A stretch of DNA of 64,000 nt, taken from contig NZ_QEHM01000003.1 of the NCBI RefSeq assembly GCF_003116585.1, positions 110,916 to 174,915 on the forward strand, in the 5' to 3' direction. The stretch comes from Albibacillus kandeliae. Lineage in GTDB: Bacteria > Pseudomonadota > Alphaproteobacteria > Rhodobacterales > Rhodobacteraceae. The translations under genes were made by a program, and so were the position numbers. Below the pieces are notes generated by a model that saw nothing but the letters and a program-made list of their open reading frames with translations, made no database searches and was not told the origin of the DNA. Shown piece after piece: positions 63,201-64,000 of the stretch (position 1 is its first letter; each line of letters opens with the position of its first letter).

Positions 63201-63811
63201 CCGAGAAAGCCGATCCACGCCGCATTGTCCGCCTCGGCGTCGCTTTCCTGCGTGGTATAGCGCCCGGCGGTGTCGATCAGGACCGCCTCGTTGGTGAACC
63301 ACCAGTCGCAGTTGCGTGTCCCGCCCACGCCGCCGATCGCGGCCTTGCCGAGCTTGTCGGCCAGCGGGAACTGGAGGCCCGAGTTCACGATGGCCGTGGT
63401 CTTGCCCGCACCCGGCGGCCCGATCATCACGTACCACGGTAGTTCGTTCAGGCTCTTCTTGCCGTTCTTCGACTTGCGCAGCTCGGCAATGGCCGTCTTG
63501 AACTTGCCGCGCAGCTCGCCGATTTCCTCCGAGACCATGTCGTCCTCGACGGTCTCGGTCGCCTCGGCGATCTCTTCGGTCATCTTCTTGGCCTTGCGGC
63601 GGCGCAGGAAGAAGATCAGCCCCATGATGAACAGGAACAGCACCGCGATGATCGCCATCGTCACGATGCGCGAGGTGATGCTGCCAAAGGGGCGCCATTC
63701 GTCGCTGCCGATGAACGGCGCAAAGAACCAGGTCGCGACGCAGAGCACCGCCCCGACGAAGAACAGGGCGAAATAGATCGACCGGAACCAACGAAGAACC
63801 ATCCGGATCAT
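60245..63811 (-). CDS. tssM: Type VI secretion membrane complex subunit TssM (IcmF)
   Basis: A 1188-residue inner-membrane protein linking the cytoplasmic platform to the TssJ lipoprotein. Two N-terminal membrane helices lie at about residues 11-31 and 48-68, a Walker A loop GPPGAGKTT at 131-139 opens the NTPase domain, and a third helix is near 455-475 (VAVAATVLIAVAMGALWV). The large periplasmic part contains the DUF1215 and IcmF regions and ends in the beta-rich C-terminal domain. ATG 63811 overlaps the upstream tssL stop by four bases. Confidence 0.96.
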   Translation of the reverse strand: MIRMVLRWFRSIYFALFFVGAVLCVATWFFAPFIGSDEWRPFGSITSRIVTMAIIAVLFLFIMGLIFFLRRRKAKKMTEEIAEATETVEDDMVSEEIGELRGKFKTAIAELRKSKNGKKSLNELPWYVMIGPPGAGKTTAIVNSGLQFPLADKLGKAAIGGVGGTRNCDWWFTNEAVLIDTAGRYTTQESDAEADNAAWIGFLGLLKKYRKRQPINGAMIAISLSDLSLQDEMTQKAHAQAVRRRLNELREKLGVRFPVYVLFTKADLIAGFTEFFDDLGKEDREQVWGFTLPLEKAKSEQPPVSAFDEEFAKLLGQLNAQSLEKLQRETDQQRRALVAGFPSQVASVRGVARDFLNEVFQDNRYESRHMLRGVYFTSGTQEGTPIDRLMLNMAQTFGIGRQAIGSGHGSGRSYFLTRLFETVIFNEAGLVSADDKVERRYRWTQRVAVAATVLIAVAMGALWVRSYLGNSDLISEAEQRVGAYQQAATTLPPSPVGDTDLPPVVAALNELRDMPTNPVLNDPDPELRVRYGLYQGEVIGTQAAQTYRAALNQRFLPRLLLRLEEQMTANMQNPELLYEALKIYLMLGLQGPMNPDLVKEWMQIDWEISYPGVVRQELRDDLADHLDALLAQPMEEVALNGPLVERVQGILTELPLAQRVYNGIINSSAATALPKWRITEKGGPAVTRVLVRNSGKQLNDGIEGIYTYDGFNDVFLPEALGVAERVRSEAWVLGERGEDIQTEGALLALSRDVLDLYYNDFIGRYDGLLADIDIIPMESLSHAVEVTNVLSGPTSPIVNLLTEIEKETRLTEERGLVNTGELGKAGQAIAGIESRSNLSIQGQILLEALTSTVTSSSGEQPKPPGAYVEDRFDWLHQLVLRPEGQPSQLDGLMGLLTEVYQELNKMSFSGVSSGGESGQALLQFQQAAARVDGPLERWAKQITTGSSGITSDSTRASINARWQANVLPFCEQALENRYPFNKRAGADVAMADFAKLFGPAGLIDNFFNESLLKHVDTRTRPWTWKTVNNVDLGISQQVLEQMQNAAEIRDAFFGGNPTPLVQFQMTPEALDPKAKSVSLQIDGQSVDFAHRGGQPVPVAVNWPGGVGFAQIQFEPDKKNTESTLRRDGPWAWFRLLDAAEVRRTNVSDRKRVIFNVGGRIAIFQMQSGSVLNPFALPALANFACPKSM

Positions 63812-64000
63812 TGATCACTCTCCCGCACCAGCACTACCTCGATCCGCCGGTTCTTGGCCCGGCCTTCCTTTGTCGCGTTGTCCGCGATGGGTTCCTTGTC
63901 GGCCCGTCCCTCGGCCGAGAGGCGCGACGGATCGTCAAAGGCCTTGGCGATGCCCGCCATCACCGACTTGGCGCGGGCCAGCGACAGGGCCATGTTCGAC
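63808..64000 (-). CDS. tssL: TssL with C-terminal OmpA domain, 5' part beyond window
   Basis: Only the last 63 or so residues are visible: an OmpA-type end with LSLARAKSVMAGI, DPSRLSAEGRADKEPIADNATKEGRAKNRRIEVVLVRE. Evolved TssL (DotU) proteins carry this peptidoglycan-binding domain directly upstream of tssM, so the assignment rests on position and domain type. The frame runs off the right edge, and the stop overlaps the tssM start (ATGA). Confidence 0.82.
   Translation of the reverse strand, partial: SNMALSLARAKSVMAGIAKAFDDPSRLSAEGRADKEPIADNATKEGRAKNRRIEVVLVRESDQ

Noticed and set aside
60770-63442. An 890-codon plus-strand frame opposite tssM
   Set aside because: Antisense shadow of tssM without recognisable motifs or a ribosome site.

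Overview
The window is high-GC (roughly two thirds G+C), densely coded bacterial chromosome. Gene content points to an alphaproteobacterium of the Rhodobacterales / Roseobacter group: TctABC and peptide ABC uptake systems, a glp locus with a DeoR-type repressor, DUF1127 mini-proteins, a pim-like acyl-CoA operon, and short dispersed palindromic repeats of a kind I recall from that group. The placement is inference from content; no search was run. No rRNA, tRNA, CRISPR array, insertion sequence or phage gene was seen.

Layout. 1-7.8 kb: glycerol catabolism (glpK cut by the left edge, glpD, divergent glpR), a PuuB-like FAD oxidoreductase, a YegD-like Hsp70 protein and purU. 7.9-16.2 kb: a siderophore-interacting flavoprotein, a small methyltransferase, a four-gene peptide/oligosaccharide-type ABC importer and an orphan small protein. 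16.2-27.9 kb: a large MscS-type channel, then seven genes joined by six consecutive 4-nt start/stop overlaps (two GT28-like and two GT4-like glycosyltransferases, a histidine phosphatase, a polysaccharide-deacetylase-like protein, a methyltransferase). A DUF1045 protein, an SDR and rpe follow. This seven-gene set is the best candidate here for an undescribed biosynthetic system.

27.9-35.1 kb (minus strand): a beta-oxidation operon resembling pimFABCDE, with a FadB/PimF-like bifunctional enzyme, a large/small acyl-CoA dehydrogenase pair, a thioesterase, an enoyl-CoA isomerase-like protein and an acyl-CoA ligase, but no thiolase. 35.4-46.98 kb: a carboxylate catabolic region. tctCBA, an aldehyde dehydrogenase and a Tm-1-like protein lie divergent from an IclR regulator, followed by a class III aminotransferase, a glutamine-synthetase-like ligase, a cytochrome P450 and a class I glutamine amidotransferase. 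Ligase plus amidotransferase recalls a gamma-glutamylation route with a P450 added.

47-52.4 kb: an adenylate cyclase with TPRs, a GntR/FCD regulator, two DUF1127 genes sharing a palindromic upstream element, pobA with a MarR-like operator, and a MarR regulator. 52.4-64 kb: an envelope and type VI secretion region with a caspase-like protein, an M15 peptidase, an OmpA-like protein, a membrane Ser/Thr kinase, a P5C-reductase-like protein, then on the minus strand tssL (cut by the right edge), tssM, tagF and a PP2C phosphatase. Kinase and phosphatase probably form the post-translational switch of the secretion system. The only gene-free stretch above 300 bases is 18671-19026.
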